Assembly: GCF_014190775.1 (NCBI RefSeq)
Contig: NZ_JACHVP010000001.1
Span: forward strand, 1,054,001-1,118,000
Source: Leifsonia aquatica
GTDB lineage: Bacteria > Actinomycetota > Actinomycetes > Actinomycetales > Microbacteriaceae
DNA length: 64,000 nt
Reading direction: 5' to 3'
Below, one piece after another: positions 15,010 to 23,374 of this stretch. How positions within the stretch are numbered: the stretch's first letter is position 1; the number at the start of each line of letters is the position of its first letter. The notes under the pieces are model-generated. The model was not told where the DNA came from. It did not search any database and saw nothing but the letters and a program-made list of their open reading frames with translations. The position numbers and the translations under genes are program-made.

Positions 15010-16340
15010 GAGAAGTACCTTTCGACGTCGAGCGGTCCGCCCGCGGCGGCGAAGTCCTCCGCGACCGCCGCACGGAGGGCGGGGTCGGTGAGGAAGTCGA
15101 GTGCGGTGAGGGCGAGACCGTGCGCCGCATCCACCGCGGCCCGGTCGCCCGCCTCCCCACCAGCGTAGGCGGCGAATTCCGCGGTGTGCAGCGCGACCTC
15201 CGGCGGCGCGACGGCGATGACCGGGTGGATGCCCGGGAGGCGGACGCTCACATTTCCGAAGTCGGTCGAGGCCGCGAGCTCCGACGGCACCACCTCCCGC
15301 GTCAGCACCCGGCGGCCGCGCTGCTCCTGGTTGACCGCCCAGCGCTCGTTCAATGGCCGGTTGAATCGGCTCGGGAGGGTGAAGGGCAGCGGGTCCCAGT
15401 CGAGCTCGACTCCCGTGCCGGTGGCGATGGCGATGCCCTCGGAGATCTCGGTGAGCCGGTCGCTCAGCTCTCGCAGGGTCGCCGCCTCGGGCGAGCGGAG
15501 GTAGTACTCGAGGGAGGCGTGCGCCGGCACAACGCTCGGCCGGTCGCCGCCCGAGAGCACGCCGTGCACCCGGTCGCCGGGCGGCAGGTGCTGTCGCAGC
15601 TGCGCGACCGCCTGATAGTGGAGCGTCGCCGCATCGAGGGCGTTCCGCCCCATGAAGGGAGCGGCGGAGGCGTGCGCGGGCACTCCGAGGTAGCGGACCC
15701 GCAGGATGCGGCGGCCGATGAAGGGATGGTCGGCGGCGTCGTAGCCGAACGGGTGCGCCATGATCGCCGCGTCGAGGCCGTCGAACGCGCCTTCGCGCGC
15801 CATGAGCTCCTTGCCGCTGCTGCCCTCCTCTGCGGGCGTGCCGAGGAGGACGACCCGGCCGTCGAGGCGATCGGCGACGGCGGCGACGCCGAGGAAGGCG
15901 CCGACCGCGGCCGCGGCGATGATGTTGTGGCCGCAGCCGTGCCCGATCCCGGGCAGCGCGTCGTACTCGGCGAGCACCGCGATGACCGGGCCTCCCGACG
16001 CGCGACCGGCCGAGGCGAGCACGGTCGTGGGAAGTCCGAACCGGCCGACCTCCGCCTCGTGTCCGTCGCGGTGGAGCTCCTCGGCGACCGCGGCGGCGGC
16101 TCGGTGCTCGGCGAACGCCTCCTCCGGATCCGCGAAGATGCGGCGCGCGAGCGCGACGATCCGCTCCTCCCGCGCCGTGACGGCGTCGGTGACGGCGGTG
16201 CGCAGCGCGTCGGGCGCGCCCGGGTGCGGCGAGCTGAGGGGCGCGGCGACGAGCGCCCGCTCCTCGGTGCGCTCCCGCAGGGCGTCGAGGTAGCGGGTGC
16301 TGGGTGTGGTCGGGCGGCGCAGGTCGCGCGCGGTCGTCAC
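15006..16340 (-). CDS. M20-family amidohydrolase (AbgB/IAA-amino-acid hydrolase type)
   Basis: This 444-residue metallo-amidohydrolase probably cleaves an amide bond to an amino acid. Metal-binding and catalytic segments of the M20D group are intact: AEYDALPGIGHGCGHN, LGTPAEEGSSGKELM, the dimerisation-domain region VPAHASAAP, and late TDFGNVS and HTAEF. The closest style is p-aminobenzoyl-glutamate or N-acyl amino acid hydrolases. The start is GTG at 16340, overlapping the SRPBCC stop (GTGA). A longer reading upstream in this frame is Arg/Pro-rich antisense sequence. In known sulfur-salvage operons of other bacteria an M20 enzyme deacylates S-modified cysteine, which fits the LLM neighbours. 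Confidence 0.88.
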   Translation of the reverse strand: MTTARDLRRPTTPSTRYLDALRERTEERALVAAPLSSPHPGAPDALRTAVTDAVTAREERIVALARRIFADPEEAFAEHRAAAAVAEELHRDGHEAEVGRFGLPTTVLASAGRASGGPVIAVLAEYDALPGIGHGCGHNIIAAAAVGAFLGVAAVADRLDGRVVLLGTPAEEGSSGKELMAREGAFDGLDAAIMAHPFGYDAADHPFIGRRILRVRYLGVPAHASAAPFMGRNALDAATLHYQAVAQLRQHLPPGDRVHGVLSGGDRPSVVPAHASLEYYLRSPEAATLRELSDRLTEISEGIAIATGTGVELDWDPLPFTLPSRFNRPLNERWAVNQEQRGRRVLTREVVPSELAASTDFGNVSVRLPGIHPVIAVAPPEVALHTAEFAAYAGGEAGDRAAVDAAHGLALTALDFLTDPALRAAVAEDFAAAGGPLDVERYFS

Positions 16341-16753
16341 GCCGCGGGCTCCAGGAGGGCGCGGAGGCGGCCCAGGCGCAGGTCGAGGTCGCGCTGCGCG
16401 GCGGGTGCGGCCTCCGCGCGGAGGTACCAGTGGATGGCGGAGAGATGCGTCGAACCCTCCTCCGGAGCGAGGGTCAGCTCGAGTCGCGATCCGGGCGCGA
16501 ACGCGGGCGGTGCGTCCGCCGGGGCCGGTTGCGCCGGATCCCAGGCGATCAGCAGCCGACGGGCGGGGACGACCTCCAGCACATGCCCGGTGGTCGTCAC
16601 TCCCGCTTCGGTCGCGGCGACCCGGCCGCCGGCCCGGGACTCGAACCGCACGCTGTCGCCCAGCCACCTGCTCAGCCGGGCCGGGTCGGTGAGCGCGGTG
16701 AACACCGCCGCGGGGGACCGGTGGACGTCGATCGCCGACCGCACCTCAGCCAC
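16337..16753 (-). CDS. SRPBCC (AHSA1/START-like) ligand-binding protein
   Basis: The 138-residue protein has the helix-grip pattern of the SRPBCC superfamily. It begins VRSAIDVHRSPAAVFTALTDPARLSRWLG, continues with alternating strands, and has a C-terminal helix (RDLDLRLGRLRALLEP). AHSA1-like members bind hydrophobic ligands; their roles range from chaperone co-factor to cyclase. The start chosen is GTG at 16753, which overlaps the preceding LLM stop by eight bases and begins right at the conserved strand. The first 14 residues of a longer reading look non-coding. In this operon it may bind or channel the product of a monooxygenase, but nothing in the sequence proves that. Confidence 0.75.
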   Translation of the reverse strand: MAEVRSAIDVHRSPAAVFTALTDPARLSRWLGDSVRFESRAGGRVAATEAGVTTTGHVLEVVPARRLLIAWDPAQPAPADAPPAFAPGSRLELTLAPEEGSTHLSAIHWYLRAEAAPAAQRDLDLRLGRLRALLEPAA

Positions 16754-17849
16754 GGCGCACCCACTCCCGGGCGATCGCCTCGTGGCTGGCGGCACGCGCG
16801 TCGGGGTCGTGCGTGATGGTCGTCAGCACGAGTTCGTCGGCGCCGGTCGCGTCTCGCAGCGTCTCGAGCCGGTCGGCGACCTCGACCGCCGTCCCGACGA
16901 AGCGGGTGCGGACGCGGTCGTCCACGAGCCGGCGGTCCTCGTCGGTCCAAGGGAGGCGGGCGGCCTCGGCGGGCGACGGGTACGGGATCGCCCCGGCACC
17001 CGTGCGGATGCTCCGCACCCAGGCGCCGTATCCCGTTGCGAGCTCGTGCGCGCGGTCGGACGTGCCAGCGGCGACCACATCGGCGGAGACGACGACGTGC
17101 GGCTGCGCGAGCCGATCCGACGGCACGAAGCTGCTCCGGTACCCCTCGACCGAGATCAGGACGCCGCTCGGGGCGCTGTGGTAGTTCGCGGCGAAGGGGA
17201 GCCCCAGCCGGCCGGCGAGACGCGCGGTGAGCGTCCCGCTGCCGAACAGCCGGAGTTCGGGGCCGGAGCCGTCCACGCCCAGCGCCACCCGCTCGTCCCC
17301 GTCGCCGACGCCGCCTCCCAGGAGGGCGAGGATGGTCTCGACCTGGTCGGCGAACGCCGGTCCGCCCTCGCCGCGGGTCAGCAGGGCGCCGAGCGTGCGG
17401 AATTTGGGGGCGGCGAAGACGCGCTCGAACCGGAAGGGCTCGGGGATGAGGAGTCCGCCGGTGACGGTCTCCGGAGCGGTCTCGGGTGCGCTCGGGCCGC
17501 CGGTCGCGAGTCCGGAGCGGCCGATCCCGAGGTCGATCCGGCCGGGCAGCGCCGCATCGAGGAGCGCGAACTCCTCGGCGATCGTCGCCTCGGTGCTCTG
17601 CGGCCCGAGCTGGATGGCGCCGGAGCCGAGCCGAATGCGCTCGGAGACGCCTCCCGCCAGCGCGATGAGCGCCGCCGGTGAGGAGCCGATCACGCCGGGG
17701 TTGAAGTGGTGCTCGGCGAACCAGTAGCGCGCGTACCCGGCGGCTTCTGCGCGGCGGACGAGATCGAGCGTGGCTGTCACAGCGTCGCTCGGACTGGAGC
17801 CGCTCGAGACCGGGACGAGGTCGAGGATGCCCAGCGGGATCGCGGTCAC
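16746..17849 (-). CDS. LLM-class monooxygenase 3 (alkanal-monooxygenase-like)
   Basis: The 367-residue enzyme of the luciferase-like superfamily starts IPLGILDLVPVSSG and has RYWFAEHHFNPGVIGSSPAA, the hallmark of the MsnO8/alkanal-monooxygenase-like group. LGSGAIQLGP and RIDLGIGRSG follow. The GTG start at 17849 overlaps the upstream LLM stop (GTGA). It is the third gene of the minus operon. Members of this group use reduced FMN or F420; the cofactor here cannot be decided by eye. The substrate is unknown. Confidence 0.85.
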   Translation of the reverse strand: MTAIPLGILDLVPVSSGSSPSDAVTATLDLVRRAEAAGYARYWFAEHHFNPGVIGSSPAALIALAGGVSERIRLGSGAIQLGPQSTEATIAEEFALLDAALPGRIDLGIGRSGLATGGPSAPETAPETVTGGLLIPEPFRFERVFAAPKFRTLGALLTRGEGGPAFADQVETILALLGGGVGDGDERVALGVDGSGPELRLFGSGTLTARLAGRLGLPFAANYHSAPSGVLISVEGYRSSFVPSDRLAQPHVVVSADVVAAGTSDRAHELATGYGAWVRSIRTGAGAIPYPSPAEAARLPWTDEDRRLVDDRVRTRFVGTAVEVADRLETLRDATGADELVLTTITHDPDARAASHEAIAREWVRRG

Positions 17850-19180
17850 GATGCCACCTCCACCCGCGGGGCCGCACCCGTGCGTTCGTCGGGATCGCTC
17901 AGGCCCAGGGTCCCGCGCAGCGTCGGGTGCTCGTACTCGGTGCGCAGCACGCCGCGCTCCTGCAGGAGCGGGACGACGCGGTCGACGAACTCATCGATCC
18001 CGTGCGGGACCACCGATCCCGAGAGCACGTACCCGTCGGCCGCTCCGGTCTGGGCGGCGTCGTCGAGCTGGGCGGCGATCGAGTCGGGCGTGCCGATGAA
18101 CTCGTGCCTGGTCGTCTGGCTGACGACGAGCTCCCGGATGCTCCAGCCGTGCTCCTGGGCGAGCGCGTGCCATTCGCGCGCGGCGGCCAGCGGGTCGTCG
18201 ACGCGACGGGCCTGGCCCTGCGTGAGCTGCTCGCCCGCGGCGGCGGGCGGTGCGGGCACCGGCCCCTCCGGGTCGTGCGCGGAGAGGTCCTCGCCCCACA
18301 CCTGCTCCAGCAGGTGGATCGCCGTCTGCGGGGTCACCTGCTGGAAGGAGATCTCGCGCGCGCGTTCGACCGCCTCGGCCTCCGTGTCGCCGAGCACTAC
18401 GCTCACCGCGGGAATCACCAGGAGGCTGTCCGGGTCGCGCCCGGCCGCCAGTGCCCGCGAGCGGACGTCGGAGCGGAACGCCCGCCCGGCCGTCGGCTCG
18501 CCGTGGCGGCTGAAGATCACGTCGGCCGTGCGCACCGCGAAGTCACGGCCGGCAGGGGAGTCGCCCGCCTGCACGAGCACCGGGCGTCCCTGCGGTCCGG
18601 GCTCGACGGGGAACCAGCCGTGCGTGTCGAAGAACTCGCCCGCGAACCGGTAGGGCTCGGGACCGTCGGCGGACCAGCTGTCCCAGAGCAGGCGCGACAG
18701 CTCGACGAACTCCTCCGCGCGACGGTAGCGGTCCTCGTACGCGAGGTAGCCGCCGCGGCGGAAGTTCGCACCCGTGAAGGCGTCGGACGACGTGACGACG
18801 TTCCAGCCCGCCCGGCCGCCGGAGAGGTGGTCGAGCGAGGCGAGTTTGCGGGCGAGGTCGTACGGCTCGTTGTAGGTCGCGCTGGCCGTGCCGACCAGCC
18901 CGATGTGCTCGGTGACCGCGGCGACCGCGGCCAGCACCGAGAGGTTGTCCGGGCGTCCCGCCACGTCCAGCTCGTGGATGCGGCCCTTGTGCTCGCGGAC
19001 CCGCAGCCCCTCGGCGAGGAAGAAGTAGTCGAAGAAGCCGCGCTCGGCGGTGCGGGCGACGTGCTCGAAGGTGCTGAAGTCGATCTGGCTGCCGGCGCCG
19101 GGGGCGCCCCACACGGTCCAGTGGTTGACGCCGGGCACCCCGGCCGCCAGCCGGAGCCGGCGCTTGTTCTGTGCTGTCAT
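17846..19180 (-). CDS. NtaA/SnaA/DszA-family monooxygenase (LLM 4)
   Basis: The 444-residue protein matches the NtaA/SnaA/DszA branch of FMNH2-dependent monooxygenases, which attack nitrilotriacetate, pristinamycin precursors, dibenzothiophene sulfone or dimethyl sulfide. Typical segments are GVNHWTVWGAPGA, FDYFFLAEGLRV, LDHLSGGRAGWNVVTSS, the AEEFVELSRLLWDSW helix, and VQAGDSPAGRDFA. The start is the ATG at 19180 with GAGGAG just upstream; an in-frame GTG 20 codons earlier lacks support. These enzymes normally need a partner flavin reductase, and none is seen in either operon. The gene follows LLM 5 by 13 bases. Confidence 0.88.
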   Translation of the reverse strand: MTAQNKRRLRLAAGVPGVNHWTVWGAPGAGSQIDFSTFEHVARTAERGFFDYFFLAEGLRVREHKGRIHELDVAGRPDNLSVLAAVAAVTEHIGLVGTASATYNEPYDLARKLASLDHLSGGRAGWNVVTSSDAFTGANFRRGGYLAYEDRYRRAEEFVELSRLLWDSWSADGPEPYRFAGEFFDTHGWFPVEPGPQGRPVLVQAGDSPAGRDFAVRTADVIFSRHGEPTAGRAFRSDVRSRALAAGRDPDSLLVIPAVSVVLGDTEAEAVERAREISFQQVTPQTAIHLLEQVWGEDLSAHDPEGPVPAPPAAAGEQLTQGQARRVDDPLAAAREWHALAQEHGWSIRELVVSQTTRHEFIGTPDSIAAQLDDAAQTGAADGYVLSGSVVPHGIDEFVDRVVPLLQERGVLRTEYEHPTLRGTLGLSDPDERTGAAPRVEVAS

Positions 19181-19193
19181 GGCTCTCCTCGGG

Positions 19194-20366
19194 TCACGCG
19201 GCGTAGCGGTTGCGGGGGCGGTCGAGACCCAGCCGGTCACGGAGGGTCCCCTCGCGCGGCTGGTCGGGCAGCAGTCCGCGGCGGCGGAGCTCCGGGACCA
19301 GCAGCTCCCCGATCGCGGGGAGGTCGCGGTGGACCGAGGCGGGCCGCAGACGGACGCCCTCGATCCCGGCTCCGGCGAGATCGCCGATCAGGTCGGCGAG
19401 CGACTCGGGATCCGTGGCGTGAATCGCCGTGTCGCTCTCGAAGGTCTCGCCGTCGAGGGCGTCCCATTCGGCGAGGCGGCGGCGCGCATCCCGCGCGTTC
19501 GGTTCGAGCACGACCACCAGGTCGGCCAGGATGCGCAGGGGCTCCGGTTCGAACCGCTCCGTCTTCTCGAGCGCGCGCACCTCCCGCACGATGCGTGCCG
19601 CGTCCGCGGCGTCCGCCGGGGTGACGTAGACCAGGTCCGCCGAGCGCGCGGCGAGTCGGTACGGGATGTCGGCGTGCGCGAGCACGGTGACCAGCGGCTG
19701 CCCCTGCGGCGGACGCGGGGTGATCGACGGCCCGGCGATGCGGAACGCCGAGCCCTCGAAATCGACATGGTGCAGCTTGTTCCGGTCGAGGTAGCGTCCC
19801 GTCGTCACATCCCGGATGACGGCGTCGTCCTCCCAGCTGTCCCAGAGTCGGCGCACGACGGCGACGAACTCGGCGCCCTCGTCGAACAGCCGGGCGAGCT
19901 GCTCGGGACCGTCCGGGTCGGTGAGGAGGGCCGGACCCAGCTCGGGCAGCGCGCGGCGCCCGACGTTGGCGGTCTCGCCCGGCCGTCCGAGCTGCACCTT
20001 CCAGCCGGCGCGACCCTCGCTGGTGTAGTCGAGGGTCGCGAGCTGGGTGGAGGCGTGGAACGGCTCCGACTCCAACACACTCGTGGTCGGCACCAGGCCG
20101 ATGCGGTCGGTGCGCCGCGCGACGAAGTTCGCGAGCTGCACGGCGTCGAGCCGGCCGCGGATGCGGTCCGCCCGCGTCGGCGTCGCGACGCTCAGCGCGT
20201 CCTCGAAGGTGAGGAAGTCGGCGCCGGCGTCCTCGGCGCTGCGCGCCTGGTCCACCCAGTACGACGGCCGGAACACGGTGGACGCGGAGATGCCCGCGTC
20301 CCGCCATGCGGCCGGGTGCCATCCCGCTCCTTCGAGCGCGACGGCGAGGATCAGCTGGTCGCTCAT
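19194..20366 (-). CDS. NtaA/DszA-like LLM monooxygenase (LLM 5)
   Basis: This 390-residue luciferase-like protein is the first gene of the minus operon. It shares the NtaA-like plan with LLM 4: a PSYWVDQARSAEDAGADFLTF region, LDYTSEGRAGWKVQLG in place of the usual SGGR-GWN segment, and VRRLWDSWEDDAV. The closing segment LVPELRRRGLL is typical of the group. The ATG at 20366 has AGGAGG about 12 bases upstream, somewhat far; an in-frame GTG sits directly on that sequence. LLM 4 and 5 are clearly related but divergent, so they probably have different substrates or form a pair. Confidence 0.83.
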   Translation of the reverse strand: MSDQLILAVALEGAGWHPAAWRDAGISASTVFRPSYWVDQARSAEDAGADFLTFEDALSVATPTRADRIRGRLDAVQLANFVARRTDRIGLVPTTSVLESEPFHASTQLATLDYTSEGRAGWKVQLGRPGETANVGRRALPELGPALLTDPDGPEQLARLFDEGAEFVAVVRRLWDSWEDDAVIRDVTTGRYLDRNKLHHVDFEGSAFRIAGPSITPRPPQGQPLVTVLAHADIPYRLAARSADLVYVTPADAADAARIVREVRALEKTERFEPEPLRILADLVVVLEPNARDARRRLAEWDALDGETFESDTAIHATDPESLADLIGDLAGAGIEGVRLRPASVHRDLPAIGELLVPELRRRGLLPDQPREGTLRDRLGLDRPRNRYAA

Positions 20367-20493
20367 GTCTGGAACCACCCTCCTGTTCGACGGTTGCCAC
20401 GCAGGTTCGCAGAGGGCGCGCGCCGCGGTCGAGACGCCCCGTCACGCGGCGTCACGACTGTCACCGCGGGTAACGCGGGGTTGCGGAATGGGC

Positions 20494-20523
20494 CGGCGCA
20501 CCCCCTGCATCGGGGGTGCGCCG
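20494..20523. repeat. Perfect 12-bp hairpin in a divergent intergenic region
   Basis: CGGCGCACCCCC and GGGGGTGCGCCG form a perfect stem with a six-base loop (TGCATC). It sits between the start of the LLM 5 operon and the divergent LCP gene, 94 bases before the latter, so it is not an ordinary terminator of either. There is no T tract. It may be a leader structure or a DNA-binding site. The rest of this 250-bp gap shows only a possible -10 (TAGGAT at 20571). Confidence 0.6.
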
Positions 20524-20616
20524 CGTCGCGCCCCGGGCGCGTCTCGCAGCCGGTCGAAAGGATTCATCGCTAGGATTTCCCGCATCCCCCGTGCTCCCGA
20601 CAGCGAAAGGCATGGC

Positions 20617-21930
20617 ATGACGGACCTGCCGCGACGGCATCAGCGTGCTCGAGGCCCGCTCCCCGTCCGCCACGGCCAGCTGCGCCGTCGCCGGGCGATC
20701 GGAACCGTCTTCGGGCTGATCGCCGGCGCACTCGCGGTCGTGCTCGTCAGCATCGGCGGCGTCGGCGCGTACGCGGTGTGGGATGTCGCACGCTCGGTGA
20801 AGACCGGCGTGAAGCTGGTCTCGGCCCCCGGGCACACGCAGCAGGCCATCCCGGACGTCGCCGCCATGGAGGGTGGGATCAACGTCCTCATCGCCGGCAC
20901 CGACAGCCGTTCCGGTCTGGGCGGCATCTACGAGTCCGACGATGAGCAGGACGCGAGCAGCGGCGAGGGCAACAACGACGTCACGATGCTGCTGCACATC
21001 GCGCAGGACCACAAGAGCATGATGGTCGTCAGCTTTCCGCGCGACCTCATGATCGCCATCCCGGACTGCCCTGCGCAGAACGGCGACGGGACGGTCGACG
21101 GCAGTGACTACGCCCAGTTCAACACCGCCCTCTCCCGCGGCGGGCTGGCCTGCGTCGTGCTCACGGTCGAGAAGATGACCGGGCTCACCATCCCGTTCGG
21201 TGCGGTGATCAACTTCGCCGGCGTGAGCGCCATGTCGACCGCAGTCGGCGGAGTCACCGTCTGCCTCGCTTCTCCTGTCGAGGACGAGTACACGAACCCG
21301 CCGCTCGACCTCCCGGCCGGCAACAGCGAGCTCGTCGGCGACGAGGCGCTCTCGTTCCTGCGCAGCCGCCACGGCGTCGGAGACGGCAGCGACCTCGGCC
21401 GCATCTCGAACCAGCAGGTCTTCCTCTCCGCGCTCGCGCGCAAGATCGTGAGCGGCGGCGTGCTCTCGAACCCGGTGCAGCTCTACGGCCTGGCCAAGGC
21501 GGCCGTGAACAGCGTGACGCCGTCCGAGAGCCTCAGCAATCCCACGACTCTCGTGCAGATCGCTCTGGCCGTGAAGGACACCGGCCTCGAGAACATGGTC
21601 TTCGTGCAGTACCCGACCGTGACCGACCCGGACAACGTCAACCGCGTCGTCCCGCAGTCGTCGGCTGCGCGGGCGCTCAACGAAGCGCTGGTGAACGACG
21701 TCGCTGTGAAGCTGACCGGCTCGACCGGACGCGCGGCGGAGGACCCGAACGCGACGGCGACCCCGGACCCGACGGAGTCGGATTCGACCGCCCCCGAGGC
21801 GCCGGCCGCACCGACGACGGACGCCGCCGCGACGCCCGCGCCCGATCCGTCGTCGACCGCGGTCGAGCTCCCCTCCAGCATCACCGGGCAGACCGCCGCG
21901 CAGCAGACGTGCACCAAGGGCAACAACTAG
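20617..21930 (+). CDS. LytR-CpsA-Psr (LCP) family cell-wall glycopolymer ligase
   Basis: LCP enzymes move anionic glycopolymers from a lipid carrier to peptidoglycan at the outer membrane face. The 437-residue protein has an Arg-rich cytoplasmic N-terminus (residues 1-28), one membrane helix (about 30-52) and an extracellular LCP domain. The domain carries the conserved pieces INVLIAGTDSR, MMVVSFPRDLMI, the helix after INFAGV, and FLRSRHGVGDGSDLGRISNQ. The C-terminal 70 residues are a disordered Ala/Pro/Thr/Asp tail. The ATG at 20617 has AAAGG upstream. It appears to be a single-gene unit, with an MFS gene 52 bases downstream. Confidence 0.9.
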   Translation: MTDLPRRHQRARGPLPVRHGQLRRRRAIGTVFGLIAGALAVVLVSIGGVGAYAVWDVARSVKTGVKLVSAPGHTQQAIPDVAAMEGGINVLIAGTDSRSGLGGIYESDDEQDASSGEGNNDVTMLLHIAQDHKSMMVVSFPRDLMIAIPDCPAQNGDGTVDGSDYAQFNTALSRGGLACVVLTVEKMTGLTIPFGAVINFAGVSAMSTAVGGVTVCLASPVEDEYTNPPLDLPAGNSELVGDEALSFLRSRHGVGDGSDLGRISNQQVFLSALARKIVSGGVLSNPVQLYGLAKAAVNSVTPSESLSNPTTLVQIALAVKDTGLENMVFVQYPTVTDPDNVNRVVPQSSAARALNEALVNDVAVKLTGSTGRAAEDPNATATPDPTESDSTAPEAPAAPTTDAAATPAPDPSSTAVELPSSITGQTAAQQTCTKGNN

Positions 21931-21982
21931 CCGCGCACGTGCGCGCTTGCACCGGTGGTCCCGTGGGCCGTTGAATGGGCAC

Positions 21983-23374
21983 ATGGCCACCGAACGCATG
22001 AGCTCGCTCCAGCTGAGAGTCCTGATCATCGCGATCCTGGCGAGCTTCGTGGCCTTCCTCGACGGTGCGGTCATCAACGTGGCTCTGCCGGCGATCGACA
22101 AGGAGCTCGGCGGCGGCCTGCCGCTGCAGCAGTGGGTGGTCGACGGCTATCTGGTCACGCTGGGGTCGTTCATCCTGCTCGCCGGTTCGCTGTCCGACGT
22201 GTTCGGCCGCAAACGCGTGCTCTACGCCGGACTGATCGGTTTCGGCGTCACCTCGCTGCTGTGCGCCTTCGCCCCGACCGGGGTGTTCCTGGTCGTCGCC
22301 CGCGCGCTCCAGGGTGTCGCGGGCGCCCTGCTGGTGCCGAGCTCACTGGCCATCATCATCTCCCGCTTCGAGGGAGCCGCCCAGGCCAAGGCGATCGGTC
22401 GCTGGACGGCGTGGACGGGCATCGCGATGATCGCCGGGCCGGTGATCGGCGGGATCTTCGTCGACACGCTGTCCTGGCGCTGGGTGTTCGTGATCAACGT
22501 CGTGCCGATCGCGATCACCCTGGCGCTGATGCTCACGCTGAAGGAGGATGACCACGGCACGGGCGGCCGCGTCGACATCCTGGGCGCGATCTTCGGCTCG
22601 GTCGGCCTCGCGGGGACCGTGTTCGCCCTCATCGAGCAGGGCGCGTTCGGCTGGGGGAGTCCGCGCGTGTGGATCCCGCTCGTCGTCGGTCTGCTCTCCC
22701 TCACCGCCTTCTTCGTGGTCGAGAGCAGGGTCGCGCAGCCGATGCTGCCGCTGGCGCTGTTCCGCGTGCACAACTTCTGGGTGGGCAACATCGCCACGGC
22801 GTTCGTCTACGGCGCGCTGTCGTTCGGCCCGCTGATGGTGACGCTGTTCCTCCAGCAGGTGGCCGGGTTCTCCGCCATCGCGGCCGGATTCGTGTTCATC
22901 CCGTCGACCCTGTGCATGCTCCTGCTCTCGGGCTTCTTCGGCGGGCTCGCCGGCAAGTACGGGCCGCGGTTCTTCATGGCGGTCGGGCCGGTCGTCGCCT
23001 CCGTCGGCTTCCTCTGGCTGCTGCTGGCCGACGCCCACGTGAACTACTGGACCGGCCTCCTCCCGGCCGTCCTGCTCTTCGGCGTCGGGCTCTCGATGAC
23101 GGTCGCGCCGCTCACGAGCGCGATCCTCGGCGCCATCCACCCCGCCGAGGCCGGAATCGCCTCGGCCGCCAACAACGCGGTCTCGCGCATCGCCGGGCTG
23201 ATCACGGTCGCCCTGGCGGGCCTGATCATCGGGCAGCAGCTCGACGTCGACGGCCTGCACCGCGCGATGATCGCGACGGCGGCGCTGCTGCTCGCGGGCG
23301 GCATCGTCTCGGCCATCGGGATCCGCAACAAGGAGCCGGTCGCCGAGCCGGTTCAGGCGGTGACGACCGACTGA
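21983..23374 (+). CDS. MFS drug-efflux transporter (DHA2/EmrB-QacA type)
   Basis: The 463-residue integral membrane protein probably has 14 helices, as usual for DHA2 drug:proton antiporters. The conserved N-terminal segment AFLDGAVINVALPAI, motif A in LSDVFGRKRVLYAG, and the antiporter motif C region (GIAMIAGPVIGGIF) are all present. The ATG at 21983 starts shortly before the first helix; an upstream in-frame ATG at 21947 would add 12 unlikely residues. The 3' end overlaps the convergent UbiA gene by 22 bases. The substrate cannot be inferred. Confidence 0.88.
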   Translation: MATERMSSLQLRVLIIAILASFVAFLDGAVINVALPAIDKELGGGLPLQQWVVDGYLVTLGSFILLAGSLSDVFGRKRVLYAGLIGFGVTSLLCAFAPTGVFLVVARALQGVAGALLVPSSLAIIISRFEGAAQAKAIGRWTAWTGIAMIAGPVIGGIFVDTLSWRWVFVINVVPIAITLALMLTLKEDDHGTGGRVDILGAIFGSVGLAGTVFALIEQGAFGWGSPRVWIPLVVGLLSLTAFFVVESRVAQPMLPLALFRVHNFWVGNIATAFVYGALSFGPLMVTLFLQQVAGFSAIAAGFVFIPSTLCMLLLSGFFGGLAGKYGPRFFMAVGPVVASVGFLWLLLADAHVNYWTGLLPAVLLFGVGLSMTVAPLTSAILGAIHPAEAGIASAANNAVSRIAGLITVALAGLIIGQQLDVDGLHRAMIATAALLLAGGIVSAIGIRNKEPVAEPVQAVTTD

